The notes below the pieces were generated by a model, which saw only the letters and a program-made list of their open reading frames with translations, did no database searches and was not told the DNA's origin. The translations under genes and the position numbers were made by a program. DNA of 64,000 bases from JAWWPG01 sp963820035 (GTDB taxonomy: Bacteria; Actinomycetota; Actinomycetes; Propionibacteriales; Nocardioidaceae): the NCBI GenBank assembly GCA_963820035.1, contig CAWFYK010000004.1, positions 372,001 to 436,000 of the forward strand. The letters run 5' to 3'. How positions within the stretch are numbered: position 1 is the stretch's first letter; every line of letters starts with the position of its first letter. Positions 42,072 through 50,582 of the stretch are shown one piece after another.

Positions 42072-43049
42072 CTACCGCTCTGACACACGTCCTGCGGCCT
42101 CGCGAAGGAGCTGTCCGGCGCCAGCCAGCTCGGCCACCACGTCGGCCACCGACGGCCGGTTTCCGTCCAGCAGTCCGACGCCCTGGCCGGCGTACACGGG
42201 CATCGTCGAGAAGTCGCGCGCCTCGGGCGCGCGGCGGAAGGTGCCCACGGCCTCCGAGTCGCCGGGCAGCTCGTCCTCGCGGCCGTCCCAGGTGTCGAAG
42301 AAGGCGTTGCGGATGGCTCGGCCGCCGGTGTCACTCGGCCAGCCCACCGCCGAGGCCACGTCGAAGACGTGCCCGTAGGCCGTCGAGGTCTCGTCGGCGT
42401 CCGCGAGAACCGCCACGCTGTCGTCGGGGGTCATGGCCTCGCGGCAGGTCAGAAATGCTGTGCCCACCCACGCGCCCGAGGCGCCCGCGGCCAACACGGC
42501 CGCGAGCCCTCGCGCAGTGCCGATACCTCCGCCGGCGATGACCGGCACCCGAACTCGCGGGAGCACGGCCTCGAGCAGCGGAAGAGTGCCCACCAGGTCG
42601 TATCCGTGGCCACCGCCTTCACGACCGCGGCACACGACGAAGTCGACTCCGGCATCCTCCGCACGGAGCGCCTGCTCGACGGTCCCCACCTGCGAGACGA
42701 CGGCGATGCCGGCCTCACGCAGCACCTCGACGTACGACGGGAAGTCGCCGAAGCTGACCGACACCAGGGCCGGCCGGGCGTCGAGCACGGCCTCGAGCTG
42801 GTCCGGGTGCTGGGGAAGAGCCCACGCCATCACTCCTACGCCATAAGGGAGTCCACCCTCTGCGACGATCGCGAGCTGCTGCCTCACGGCGTCGCCGCTC
42901 GCTGTGCCGCCAACACCGACGGATCCCAGTACGCCGGCCCGGCTCGCCGCGAGCGCGAACCGTCCGTCGGCCACCCCGGCCATCGGCGCCGCCACCACGG
43001 GAAGGTCGATTCCGAGGCGCGCTGTCAGCGCCGTGTCGATCAGCGCCAT
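42072..43049 (-). CDS. Nitronate monooxygenase family protein
   Basis: A 325-aa FMN-dependent TIM-barrel enzyme that oxidises nitronates, or acts as a related 2-nitropropane dioxygenase. Landmarks are VAAPMAGVADGRFALAASRAGVLG at the N-terminus, CRGREGGGHGYD with the catalytic His, and VIAGGGIGTARGLAAVLAAGASGAWVGTAFL for the FMN phosphate site. Its start is 3 bp after the fabI stop, so it is probably in the fabG-fabI operon. Some members of this superfamily are FabK-like enoyl reductases, which would fit the neighbours, but the GGGH motif favours nitronate monooxygenase. Confidence 0.88.
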   Translation of the reverse strand: MALIDTALTARLGIDLPVVAAPMAGVADGRFALAASRAGVLGSVGVGGTASGDAVRQQLAIVAEGGLPYGVGVMAWALPQHPDQLEAVLDARPALVSVSFGDFPSYVEVLREAGIAVVSQVGTVEQALRAEDAGVDFVVCRGREGGGHGYDLVGTLPLLEAVLPRVRVPVIAGGGIGTARGLAAVLAAGASGAWVGTAFLTCREAMTPDDSVAVLADADETSTAYGHVFDVASAVGWPSDTGGRAIRNAFFDTWDGREDELPGDSEAVGTFRRAPEARDFSTMPVYAGQGVGLLDGNRPSVADVVAELAGAGQLLREAAGRVSER

Positions 43050-43052
43050 AGC

Positions 43053-43823
43053 TCAGGCACCCATCGCGTGGTAGCCGCCGTCGACGTGGACGATCTCTCC
43101 CGTGGTCTTGGGGAAGAAGTCGCTCAACAAGGCGACGGCACCCCGAGCGGTCGGTTCCAGGTCCGTCTGGTCCCAGCCGATCGGTGCCCGCTTGGTCCAC
43201 TCCTCCTCGAAGAGCTCGAAGCCGGGGATGGCCTTAGCAGCCAGCGTCTTGAGTGGACCGGCGCTGACCAGGTTGCACCGGATCCCGCGGGCGCCGAGGT
43301 CACGGGCGAGATATCGGTTGCACGACTCCAGCGCCCCTTTCGCGACGCCCATCCAGTCGTAGCCGGGCCAGGCCACCGACGCGTCGAACGTCATCCCGAC
43401 GATGCTGCCGCCTTCGCTCATCAAGGGCAGACACGCGACAGCGAGGGACTGCAGCGAGTACGCCGACACCTGCACGGCCTGCGCCACGTCGGGCCACGGA
43501 CCTTCGAGGAACTTTCCGCCCAGGATGGTCTCCGGGTTTCCGAAGGCGATCGCGTGCACCACGCCGTCGAGATGGTCGACGTGCTCACGGACCTGGTCGG
43601 CGAGCCCCGCGAGCTGCTCGTCGTTGCTCACGTCGACGTCGAGCACCGGCGGCTCGACCGGGAGCCGCCTCGCGATCCGGCGGGTGATCGAGAGCGCCCG
43701 GCCGAAGTTCGAGATCAGCACCGTCGCGCCCTGTTCCTGCGCGACCTTCGCGGTGGCGAAGCCGATCGACGTGTCGATCGTGACCCCGGCCACCAGGATG
43801 TTCTTCCCGTCGAGAATGCCCAT
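43053..43823 (-). CDS. fabI: Enoyl-[acyl-carrier-protein] reductase (NADH)
   Basis: A 256-aa SDR-type enoyl-ACP reductase of the FabI/InhA class, which reduces the double bond in the last step of each fatty-acid elongation cycle. It opens with LDGKNILVAGVTIDTSIGFATAKVAQEQGA (the nucleotide site). The catalytic Tyr-Lys pair is in YDWMGVAK (YxxMxxxK), and RCNLVSAGPLKTLAAKAIPGF is the substrate-loop region. The order fabG-fabI matches the mabA-inhA layout of mycobacteria. Confidence 0.95.
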   Translation of the reverse strand: MGILDGKNILVAGVTIDTSIGFATAKVAQEQGATVLISNFGRALSITRRIARRLPVEPPVLDVDVSNDEQLAGLADQVREHVDHLDGVVHAIAFGNPETILGGKFLEGPWPDVAQAVQVSAYSLQSLAVACLPLMSEGGSIVGMTFDASVAWPGYDWMGVAKGALESCNRYLARDLGARGIRCNLVSAGPLKTLAAKAIPGFELFEEEWTKRAPIGWDQTDLEPTARGAVALLSDFFPKTTGEIVHVDGGYHAMGA

Positions 43824-43862
43824 CGCTGTCGTCCTTCGCTGCTCGGTGATGCTGCTCGGTCG

Positions 43863-43905
43863 CTGCTGGTGGTCAGTCCTGCTGGTGGTCGTCCTGCTGG
43901 TGGTC
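43863..43905. repeat. Three copies of CTGCTGGTGGTC
   Basis: The 12-mer occurs at 43863, 43879 and 43894 in the 110-bp gap between fabG and fabI. It may be simple slippage, or a protein-binding cluster ahead of fabI. Confidence 0.75.
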
Positions 43906-43933
43906 GCTCGCCCGTCCCTGTTCTCTGGGCTCG

Positions 43934-44638
43934 TCAGTGACCCATGCCGAGACCGCCGTCGACCGGGATCACCGCGCCGGTGATGTAGGCCGCCTCGTCG
44001 GAGGCCACCCAGCGCACCACGCCGGCGATCTCCTCGCTCGTCGTGTAGCGGCCCAGCGGGATCGACTTGAGGTACTCCGCTCGCTTCTCCTCCGGCAGAG
44101 CGGCGGTCATGTCGGTTTCCACGAACCCGGGCGCCACCACATTGGTCGTGATCGAGCGGCTGCCCAGCTCGCGGGCCATCGAGCGGGCCATCCCGACGAG
44201 GCCGGCCTTGCTTGCGGCGTAGTTCACCTGGCCCGCCGAGCCGAGCATCCCGACCACCGAGGAGACCAGGATGATGCGGCCGCGGCGGAGCCGAAGCATC
44301 CCCTTGGCAGCCCGCTTGGCGACCCGGAACGACCCGGTCAGGTTGGTGTCGAGGACGGCGCTCCAGTCGTCGTCCGACATCCGCAGCAGGAGGTTGTCGC
44401 GAGTGATCCCGGCGTTCGCCACCAGAACCTCCACGCGCCCCTGCTTGGCCTCGACCTCGGCGAACGCATCCTCCACCTGAGGCCCGTCCGTCACGTCGCA
44501 GTGCACGCCGAGGAAGCCCTCCGGTGGCTGGCCGGACCTATAGGTCACCGCCACCGTGTCGCCGCCGTCGAGGAAGGCTTGGGCGATCGCGCGCCCGATG
44601 CCGCGGTTGCCTCCGGTGACCAACACGGACCTGCTCAC
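43934..44638 (-). CDS. fabG: 3-oxoacyl-[acyl-carrier-protein] reductase
   Basis: A 234-aa SDR enzyme that reduces 3-ketoacyl-ACP with NADPH. It has the TGGNRGIG dinucleotide motif, NAGITRDNLLLRM, and the catalytic YAASKAG. The C-terminal ITGAVIPVDGGLGMGH is typical of FabG/MabA. It is upstream of fabI on the same strand. The 110-bp spacing from fabI contains short repeats. Confidence 0.94.
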   Translation of the reverse strand: MSRSVLVTGGNRGIGRAIAQAFLDGGDTVAVTYRSGQPPEGFLGVHCDVTDGPQVEDAFAEVEAKQGRVEVLVANAGITRDNLLLRMSDDDWSAVLDTNLTGSFRVAKRAAKGMLRLRRGRIILVSSVVGMLGSAGQVNYAASKAGLVGMARSMARELGSRSITTNVVAPGFVETDMTAALPEEKRAEYLKSIPLGRYTTSEEIAGVVRWVASDEAAYITGAVIPVDGGLGMGH

Positions 44639-44761
44639 TGGTGACTCCTCTGCACGGTGGTGTGGCGCCTGACGCTACCGGCTCGCCTGACCCGGCGAAA
44701 CTTCAGGCCTCGACGTCTCACGCCACCATCCCCGGCGTACGGTGGGGGTGAGAGGACTGAC

Positions 44762-45127
44762 ATGACCCAGCAGCACGACGTACCCGTGAGCATCACTTCG
44801 GCTCGGTCGAGCCGGAGCGCGGACATCAAGAGACGTGAGGTCAAGTATCTCGTCTCCATGGGGATCCGCACCGTGTGCTTCGTGCTTGCGATCATCGTCT
44901 CCGGGCCGTTCCGGTGGGTGCTCGTCGGTGGCGCCGTCTTCCTGCCGTACTTCGCGGTCGTGCTCGCGAACGCCACGGACCGCCGCGGCTCTGTGGGGCC
45001 GGCGCAGTTCCCCGCCCAGGATCTCCCGCAGATCTCAGCGCCGCCGACCACGCCCGTCGGCAGCGAGATTGCGACGCCTCGACCCGGCCCGCCCTCTGGA
45101 CCATCCGCTGCCGACGTGCCAGACTAG
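44762..45127 (+). CDS. DUF3099 membrane protein
   Basis: A 121-aa protein of the actinobacterial DUF3099 family: an N-terminal hydrophilic part (SITSARSSRSADIKRREVKYLVSMG), two membrane helices in about residues 34-70, and a Pro-rich tail. Function is unknown. The ribosome site GAGAGGA precedes ATG 44762. It is divergent from fabG. A stem-loop at 45164-45204 follows the gene. Confidence 0.85.
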   Translation: MTQQHDVPVSITSARSSRSADIKRREVKYLVSMGIRTVCFVLAIIVSGPFRWVLVGGAVFLPYFAVVLANATDRRGSVGPAQFPAQDLPQISAPPTTPVGSEIATPRPGPPSGPSAADVPD

Positions 45128-45163
45128 GCACCGGTTTTCCGTTTCCCCCGTAGGAAAGCCCAC

Positions 45164-45204
45164 GCGATGCCGGGCAGCTTCCCCCCGTGGCTGCCTGGCA
45201 TTGC
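45164..45204 (+). terminator. 15-bp stem-loop after the DUF3099 gene
   Basis: GCGATGCCGGGCAGC (45164-45178) and GCTGCCTGGCATTGC (45190-45204) pair over 15 positions, with two G-U wobbles in RNA, around an 11-nt C-rich loop. No T-run follows. It could be a terminator, or a leader structure of the 45341 gene. Confidence 0.55.
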
Positions 45205-45340
45205 ACTTCTTCCGGGCAGATTCGCGGTGTTCCGGGCCTGATCTCGCTGCTTTGTGCTCGTCCCGGACCTGACGCACGAGTCGCTCGGACCTGGCCGACC
45301 GCCCGGCATCCGGCCGGTTCCCACGACGGTTGGAGGAGAT

Positions 45341-45574
45341 GTGGACGACGAGCCGCCGCGCTGCTCTGCCCGCGGTTGCACCCAGATCGCCACGTTCGCG
45401 TTGCGATGGAACAACCCGAAGATCCACCCACCGGAGCGGCGCAAGACCTGGGTCGCCTGCGACGACCATCGCAGCTCGCTGACCGACTTCCTCGCGGCTC
45501 GCGGGTTCCTCCGCGAGGTCGAGCCGTTCAGTGCGGACGGCTCGCCGCCCGACGCCGGGCCACCGTCGGGCTGA
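45341..45574 (+). CDS. Small zinc-ribbon-like actinobacterial protein
   Basis: A 77-aa protein. CSARGC (CX4C) near residue 8 and CDDHR (CX2H) near residue 40 could bind one zinc ion. The central FALRWNNPKIHPPERRKTWVAC is strongly patterned and resembles a widely conserved short actinobacterial family of unknown function. The GTG start at 45341 has a strong GGAGGA site; the open frame begins earlier, at 45254, without one. It lies alone, facing moaA convergently. Confidence 0.78.
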   Translation: MDDEPPRCSARGCTQIATFALRWNNPKIHPPERRKTWVACDDHRSSLTDFLAARGFLREVEPFSADGSPPDAGPPSG

Positions 45575-45608
45575 CACTCCGCGCGGCTGTCATCAGCCGC
45601 GCCGCGAA

Positions 45609-46622
45609 TCAGCCGCCGATCGCACTCATCGGGCGCGCCGGCTGCAGGAAAGACTCATCGTCGATGCCGTGACCGGGCCGTTTCGTCCACATCGCGGCCC
45701 GCCAGCGGTCCGCCAAGTCGTCGTCCGAGGCACCGGCCCGCATGGCGGTGCGCAGGTCGGACTCCTCACGCGCGAAGAGACAGTTGCGCACCTGGCCGTC
45801 GGCGGTGAGCCGCACTCGGTCGCAGTCACCGCAGAACGGGCGGGTCACCGAGGCGATGATCCCCACGGTGGCCGGCCCCCCGTCGACCTCGAACAGCTCG
45901 GCCGGCGCGCTCCCACGGTGGCCGGGGTCGGGAGTCAGCACGAACTCCTTCTCGAGCGCGGTCTGGATCTCGTCGGCGGTGATCATCGCGGCGCGGCTCC
46001 AGCCATGTTGGGCGTCGAGCGGCATCTGCTCGATGAACCTCAGGTCGTAGCCGCGCTCGAGGCACCATCCCAGCAGCTCAGCCGCCTGGTCGTCGTTGTG
46101 GCCGCGCAGCAGCACGGCGTTGATCTTGACCGGGGTCAACCCCGCCTCCGCCGCCGCCGCGAGCCCACGCACCACGTCGTCGAAGCGGTTGCGGCGGGTG
46201 ATCGCTGCGAACGTGTCGGCGCGAGCGGTGTCCAGGCTGACGTTGACCCGGTCGAGACCCGCGGCCGCGAGCCCCGCTGCGGTGCGCTCGAGGCCGATCC
46301 CGTTCGTCGTCACAGCCATCCGCGGTCGGGGCCGGAGCAGCGCCGTACGACGGACGATGTCGACGAGACCGCGGCGGATCAACGGCTCACCGCCGGTGAA
46401 GCGGATCTGAGTGACGCCGAGGCGTGTGACCGCCACCTCGATGAGCCGGACGACCTCGTCGTCGGTGAGCACCTCGTCGCCGGGAAGCCAGTCGAGCCCT
46501 TCGGCCGGCATGCAGTAGGAGCACCGCAGGTTGCACCGGTCTGTCAGTGAGACACGCAGGTCCGTCGCGACCCGACCGTAGGTGTCGAGCAGCGAGGTTC
46601 GCGACGCCGGGTGCTGGCTCAT
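45609..46622 (-). CDS. moaA: GTP 3',8-cyclase (molybdenum cofactor biosynthesis)
   Basis: A 337-aa radical-SAM enzyme performing the first step of molybdopterin synthesis. The N-terminal 4Fe-4S motif is CNLRCSYC (Cys30, Cys34, Cys37); the C-terminal cluster region includes FCGDCDRVRLTADGQVRNCLF. The chain ends with the expected Gly-Gly. No other moa gene is nearby, so it is an orphan here. TAAGGT (46629-46634) is 6 nt before the ATG, so a leaderless transcript is likely. Confidence 0.95.
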   Translation of the reverse strand: MSQHPASRTSLLDTYGRVATDLRVSLTDRCNLRCSYCMPAEGLDWLPGDEVLTDDEVVRLIEVAVTRLGVTQIRFTGGEPLIRRGLVDIVRRTALLRPRPRMAVTTNGIGLERTAAGLAAAGLDRVNVSLDTARADTFAAITRRNRFDDVVRGLAAAAEAGLTPVKINAVLLRGHNDDQAAELLGWCLERGYDLRFIEQMPLDAQHGWSRAAMITADEIQTALEKEFVLTPDPGHRGSAPAELFEVDGGPATVGIIASVTRPFCGDCDRVRLTADGQVRNCLFAREESDLRTAMRAGASDDDLADRWRAAMWTKRPGHGIDDESFLQPARPMSAIGG

Positions 46623-46691
46623 CCGACCACCTTACGGTGCCGACGCCCCGACTCCCAGTCTCAGACTCGCGCGGGCTACTGTCGAGGTGCT

Positions 46692-47528
46692 GTGGTGCGT
46701 TTCCTTCTCACGCCCCGATGGATGGGCCTGCTCGCTGTCGTTGTGGTGCTCGGCTTCACGTGTGTGCGGCTGAGCGATTGGCAGTTCCACCGCTACTACG
46801 AGCGCAAGGACTCGAACACGCTCGTCCGCGACAACCTCGCCGCCCCCCCTGTCCGCCTTGGCTCGCTGCTCACGTCGACGTCCGAGCCCTCGAGCGACCA
46901 CGAGTGGCGCTCCGTCACGGCCACCGGGCACTATGACGCGGCCCACCAGCTGGCGGTGCTCTACCGCACCAAGAACGGCGCACCCGGGATCGACGTGGTC
47001 ACGCCCTTCGTGACGGACGCGGGGACCGCTGTCCTCGTCGACCGAGGCTGGCTGCCGAGTCCGGCCAACGGCAACCTCAGGCAGGCGCTCCCCGCTCCGG
47101 CGAGCGGCCCGGTCACCATGACCGGATGGGTCCGCGTCGACTCCGACGCCGGCTCCGACCAGGTCACGCCCTCCCAGGGGTCCGTCCGCGCGATCTCCGC
47201 GGGGGCGCTGCGACCGGTGTTGCCCTACCCGGTGTACGACGGCTTCGTCGAGCTCACGCACGAGACCCCTGGCTCACCGCAACCACCGGAGAAGGCCGAT
47301 AAACCGGACCTCAGTGGCGGGCCGAGCTTCTTCTACGGCTTCCAGTGGCTGTTCTTCGCGCTGCTCTTCTTCGGCTTCTGGTGCTACTTCGCCTGGGCGG
47401 AGTATCAGGAGAAGGTGAAGGGCAAGGACACCGGTCGCGGGACGCGGCCGCCTCGCAAGCCCTGGCGCCCGGGTGCCGACAAGGAGGACGACATCACGGC
47501 CGACCCGTTCGTCACAACCCCCGAGTGA
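46692..47528 (+). CDS. SURF1-family cytochrome oxidase biogenesis protein
   Basis: A 278-aa protein with N- and C-terminal membrane helices (residues 8-27 and about 218-240) enclosing a SURF1 domain. The motifs are LSDWQFHRYYERKD, the VTATGHYD strand, and TPFVTDAGTAVLVDRGWLP. SURF1 helps insert heme a into cytochrome c oxidase. GTG 46692 and GTG 46695 are both possible starts; a GAGG lies just upstream. The last 17 bp overlap the convergent SDR gene. Confidence 0.9.
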   Translation: MVRFLLTPRWMGLLAVVVVLGFTCVRLSDWQFHRYYERKDSNTLVRDNLAAPPVRLGSLLTSTSEPSSDHEWRSVTATGHYDAAHQLAVLYRTKNGAPGIDVVTPFVTDAGTAVLVDRGWLPSPANGNLRQALPAPASGPVTMTGWVRVDSDAGSDQVTPSQGSVRAISAGALRPVLPYPVYDGFVELTHETPGSPQPPEKADKPDLSGGPSFFYGFQWLFFALLFFGFWCYFAWAEYQEKVKGKDTGRGTRPPRKPWRPGADKEDDITADPFVTTPE

Positions 47529-48270
47529 TCCCTCCGTCGACGGGCAGCATCGCCCCGGTGATGTAGGCCGCCGCCGGTGACAGCAGGAACGCCGCTGCCG
47601 CCGCGAACTCGTCCGGCCGACCGTAGCGCCGGAGCGGGATCGAGCTGAGGTGGCCGCGTCGGGTCTCCGCTGGGTCGTCGGATGCTTCGTCCAGCTCCTG
47701 GACACGTTCGGTCTCGACCCGGCCGGGGAGCAGCCCGTTGACCCGGATGCCGCGCGGTCCGAGCTCGTCCGCCAGTGTCTTGGCCGCCATCGCCAGCCCG
47801 GGCCGGAGGGCGTTCGAGATACCTAAGTTGGCGATCGGCTGCTTGACCGACGTCGAGAGCACGAACGCGATCGAGCCCCCGGACTCGAGCTCCGCCGCCA
47901 CGGTCGTGGCCAGCCGCAGTCCGCCCAGGAAGATCGCGTCGATCTGGCGCCGCCACTCCTCGTCGGTCGTCGAACTGATCGGACCGGGAGGCGGACCTCC
48001 GACGCTGATGAGCGCGCCGTCGAGACGTCCGAAACGCTCCTGGGCGACCTGGACCAGCGTCGCGGCGGCGTTCGCGTCGGCGTTGTCGCTGGCCATACCC
48101 GTGGCCTGGTCCGGCCCAAGGGCCGCCACGGTGGCGTCGACATGCTGCTGCCCGCGTGACGAGACGACCACCTTTGCGCCCTCTGCCACCAGCGCCTCGG
48201 CCGTGGCGCGCCCTAGTCCTCGACTTCCGCCGGTGATGATGAAGACACGGTCGCGCAACCCAAGATCCAT
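47512..48270 (-). CDS. SDR-family protein lacking the catalytic Tyr
   Basis: A 252-aa short-chain dehydrogenase with TGGSRGLG at the dinucleotide site, the catalytic Ser region LSTSVK, and the C-terminal YITGAMLPVDGGITRGL. The YxxxK motif is altered: Lys164 is present but position 160 is Ala (GLAMAAK). Some FabG-like SDR subgroups also lack this Tyr, so this may be a lineage trait and not decay. ATG 48270 with GGCGGG upstream is preferred. The 3' end overlaps the SURF1 gene by 17 bp on the opposite strand. Family A repeats begin 9 bp upstream. Confidence 0.85.
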   Translation of the reverse strand: MDLGLRDRVFIITGGSRGLGRATAEALVAEGAKVVVSSRGQQHVDATVAALGPDQATGMASDNADANAAATLVQVAQERFGRLDGALISVGGPPPGPISSTTDEEWRRQIDAIFLGGLRLATTVAAELESGGSIAFVLSTSVKQPIANLGISNALRPGLAMAAKTLADELGPRGIRVNGLLPGRVETERVQELDEASDDPAETRRGHLSSIPLRRYGRPDEFAAAAAFLLSPAAAYITGAMLPVDGGITRGL

Positions 48271-48279
48271 CCCGCCATT

Positions 48280-48367
48280 CTGCCGAACCGTCACCTTCTT
48301 CCCGCCGAACCGTCACCTTCTTCCCGCCGAACCGTCACCTTCTTCCCGCCGAACCGTCACCTTCTTA
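48280..48367. repeat. Family A 22-bp repeat, left arm of locus A3 (4 units)
   Basis: Units start at 48280, 48302, 48324 and 48346, with core CGAACCGTCACCTTCTT. The array begins 9 bp upstream of the SDR start codon, so it must overlap that gene's promoter or be transcribed in its leader. Confidence 0.97.
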
Positions 48368-48508
48368 CCTAGCGGCACTGACCAGTGGGCCCCGGCGTCC
48401 CCCCATCGGGACGCCGTGGCACCGTGCCGCGCCGAGCCGTACTCCGCAAGCCTGGGACGTCTGCCCATTCGAGCGGTATGACGCCCCGTCGCGTGGACGT
48501 CATACCGG
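48368..48508. repeat. Centre of locus A3 with two perfect hairpins
   Basis: GGTATGACG (48475-48483) and CGTCATACC (48498-48506) form a perfect 9-bp dyad with a 14-nt loop next to the right arm. CGGCGTCCC (48393-48401) and GGGACGCCG (48408-48416) form a second perfect 9-bp stem. The centre is about 100 bp longer than in A1 and A2. Confidence 0.85.
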
Positions 48509-48662
48509 AACAACCTGACGGCTCGACCGCAACAACCTGACGGCTCGACCGCAACAACCTGACGGCTCGGCCGCAAGAACCTGACGGCTCGGCCGGAAGA
48601 ACCTGACGGCTCGGCCGGAAGAACCTGACGGCTCGGCCGCAAGAACCTGACGGCTCGACCTC
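48509..48662. repeat. Family A 22-bp repeat, right arm of locus A3 (7 units, inverted)
   Basis: Units start at 48509, 48531, 48553, 48575, 48597, 48619 and 48641. The last runs into the stop codon of the ABC exporter gene (48661-48663). The linker drifts across the arm from CGCAACAA-type to CGGAAGAA-type. Confidence 0.97.
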
Positions 48663-50556
48663 AGGCGGTGGCAGGAGACCTCGAAGCGCTGTCGTCACTG
48701 AACTGGGTGCGGTAAAGGTCGGCATACATGCCGCCTGCGGCGAGCAGCTCGACATGGGTGCCGCGCTCCCTGATGCGTCCGCCGTCGACGACGAGGATCA
48801 GGTCGGCGTTGCGCACGGTCGACAGCCGGTGGGCGATGACAAGAGACGTCCGACCCGCGAGCGCGGTGTCGAGGGCGCGTTGAACCGCTGCCTCCGACTC
48901 ACTGTCGAGGTGGGCGGTCGCCTCGTCGAGGACGATCACGTGCGGTGCCTTGAGCAGCAGCCGAGCGATCGCCAGCCGCTGGCGCTCTCCCCCACTGAGT
49001 CGATAACCGCGCTCCCCCACCACGGTCTCGAGACCATCGGGCAGCGCCTCGACCAGGTTCCAGACCTGGGCCGCCCGCAGGACCTCGACGAGCTCGGCCT
49101 CGGTCGCCTCCGGGCGGGCATAGAGCAGGTTCGCCCGGATCGTGTCGTGGAACATGTGGGCGTCCTGCGTCACATATCCCACCATCGCGTGCAACGAGTC
49201 GAGGCTTGCATCGCGGACATCGACACCACCGACCCGGACGGCTCCGCTCGTCACGTCATACAGCCTCGCCACCAGATGGGTGATCGTCGTCTTGCCCGCT
49301 CCTGAAGGCCCCACCAGCGCGACGAGCTGGCCCGGCTCCACGACGAAGCTCACCCCGCGGACGACCTCGTGACTCGGTCCCGAGTCGCTCGCCATGAGCG
49401 CCTCGAGGCTCGCGAGGGAGACCTCCGCAGCCGAGGGGTAGCGGAACTGGACCTGGTCGAACTCGACCGTGGACGCCCGGCCGGTGACATCGACGGCGTC
49501 GAGGCGCTCGGTGATCATCGGCTCCAGATCCAGCACCTCGAAGACGCGCTCGAACGACACCAGCGCCGTCATGATGTCCACGCGCACATTGGAGAGCGAG
49601 GTCAGAGGTCCGTAGAGCCTGCCCATCAAGGCCGCCAGCGCCAACAGCGTGCCCAGCGAGATGGTGTCGCTCAGCACGAGGTGGCCGCCCACGCCGTAGA
49701 CGAGAGCGGTGGCGAGAGCTGCCACGAGGGTGAGGGCGCTGAAGAAGATGCGTCCGGTCATGGCGATCTCCACCCCGAGGTCGCGCACCTTGGCTGACCG
49801 CCGGGCGTACTCCACGTCCTCGTCGTCGCGCCGCCCGAAGAGCGTCACGAGCAGTGCGCCCCCGACCTGGAAGCGCTCGGTCGCCATCGATGCCATCGTC
49901 GCGTTGGTCTGCATCTGCTCCCGCGTGAGACTCGACAGCCGACGGCCTGCCCACTTTGCGGGGAAGATGAACACCGGCAGGATCACCAATGCCAGGAGGG
50001 TGATCTGCCACGACAGCAGGAACATCGTCGCCCCCACCAGAAGCAGACCGATGACGTTGCTGACGACATTGGAGAGCGTTGACGTGAAAGCGCTCTGAGC
50101 GCCGATGACGTCGCTGTTGAGTCGCGAGACGAGGGCGCCGGTGTGGGTGCGGGAGAAGAACGCAAGCGGCATCCGCTGCACGTGGCTGAACACCGTCGTG
50201 CGCAGGTCGTAGATCAGCCCTTCTCCGATCCGGGCTGAATACCAACGCTGCGCAAGGGTGAGGAATGCCTCGCCGAACGCGACGATCGCGATGATGACCG
50301 CAAGGATGGTGATGAGCCGACCGTTGTTCTTCGAGATCCCGTTGTCCACGATGTCGCGGAAGAGCAGGGGTGTGGCCACCACGAGCATGGCGTCGATCAC
50401 GACGAGCACCAGGAACCAGGCGAGCGCACGACGGTGCGGCCGGGCGAACGCGACCACCCGCCGTACCGTGCCGGGAGCCAACCCCTGACGGTCGGACAGC
50501 GGGTTGCTCCGGGAGTAGGAGTGCATGACTCGGTACGGCGACATCGGGCTGCTCAT
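48661..50556 (-). CDS. ABC exporter (fused permease and ATPase half-transporter)
   Basis: A 631-aa half-transporter of the MsbA/LmrA/multidrug exporter type. Six membrane helices occupy about residues 40-340 (WFLVLVVIDAMLVVATPLLF is the first). The nucleotide-binding domain has Walker A GPSGAGKTT, signature LSGGERQRLAIARLLL, Walker B VIVLDEATAHLDSESE and the switch His in IAHRLSTVR. It would act as a homodimer. TAGCGT (50565-50570) lies 8 nt before ATG 50556. The substrate is unknown. Confidence 0.92.
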   Translation of the reverse strand: MSSPMSPYRVMHSYSRSNPLSDRQGLAPGTVRRVVAFARPHRRALAWFLVLVVIDAMLVVATPLLFRDIVDNGISKNNGRLITILAVIIAIVAFGEAFLTLAQRWYSARIGEGLIYDLRTTVFSHVQRMPLAFFSRTHTGALVSRLNSDVIGAQSAFTSTLSNVVSNVIGLLLVGATMFLLSWQITLLALVILPVFIFPAKWAGRRLSSLTREQMQTNATMASMATERFQVGGALLVTLFGRRDDEDVEYARRSAKVRDLGVEIAMTGRIFFSALTLVAALATALVYGVGGHLVLSDTISLGTLLALAALMGRLYGPLTSLSNVRVDIMTALVSFERVFEVLDLEPMITERLDAVDVTGRASTVEFDQVQFRYPSAAEVSLASLEALMASDSGPSHEVVRGVSFVVEPGQLVALVGPSGAGKTTITHLVARLYDVTSGAVRVGGVDVRDASLDSLHAMVGYVTQDAHMFHDTIRANLLYARPEATEAELVEVLRAAQVWNLVEALPDGLETVVGERGYRLSGGERQRLAIARLLLKAPHVIVLDEATAHLDSESEAAVQRALDTALAGRTSLVIAHRLSTVRNADLILVVDGGRIRERGTHVELLAAGGMYADLYRTQFSDDSASRSPATA

Positions 50557-50582
50557 CGACGTCGACGCTACTCGCTCCCACC

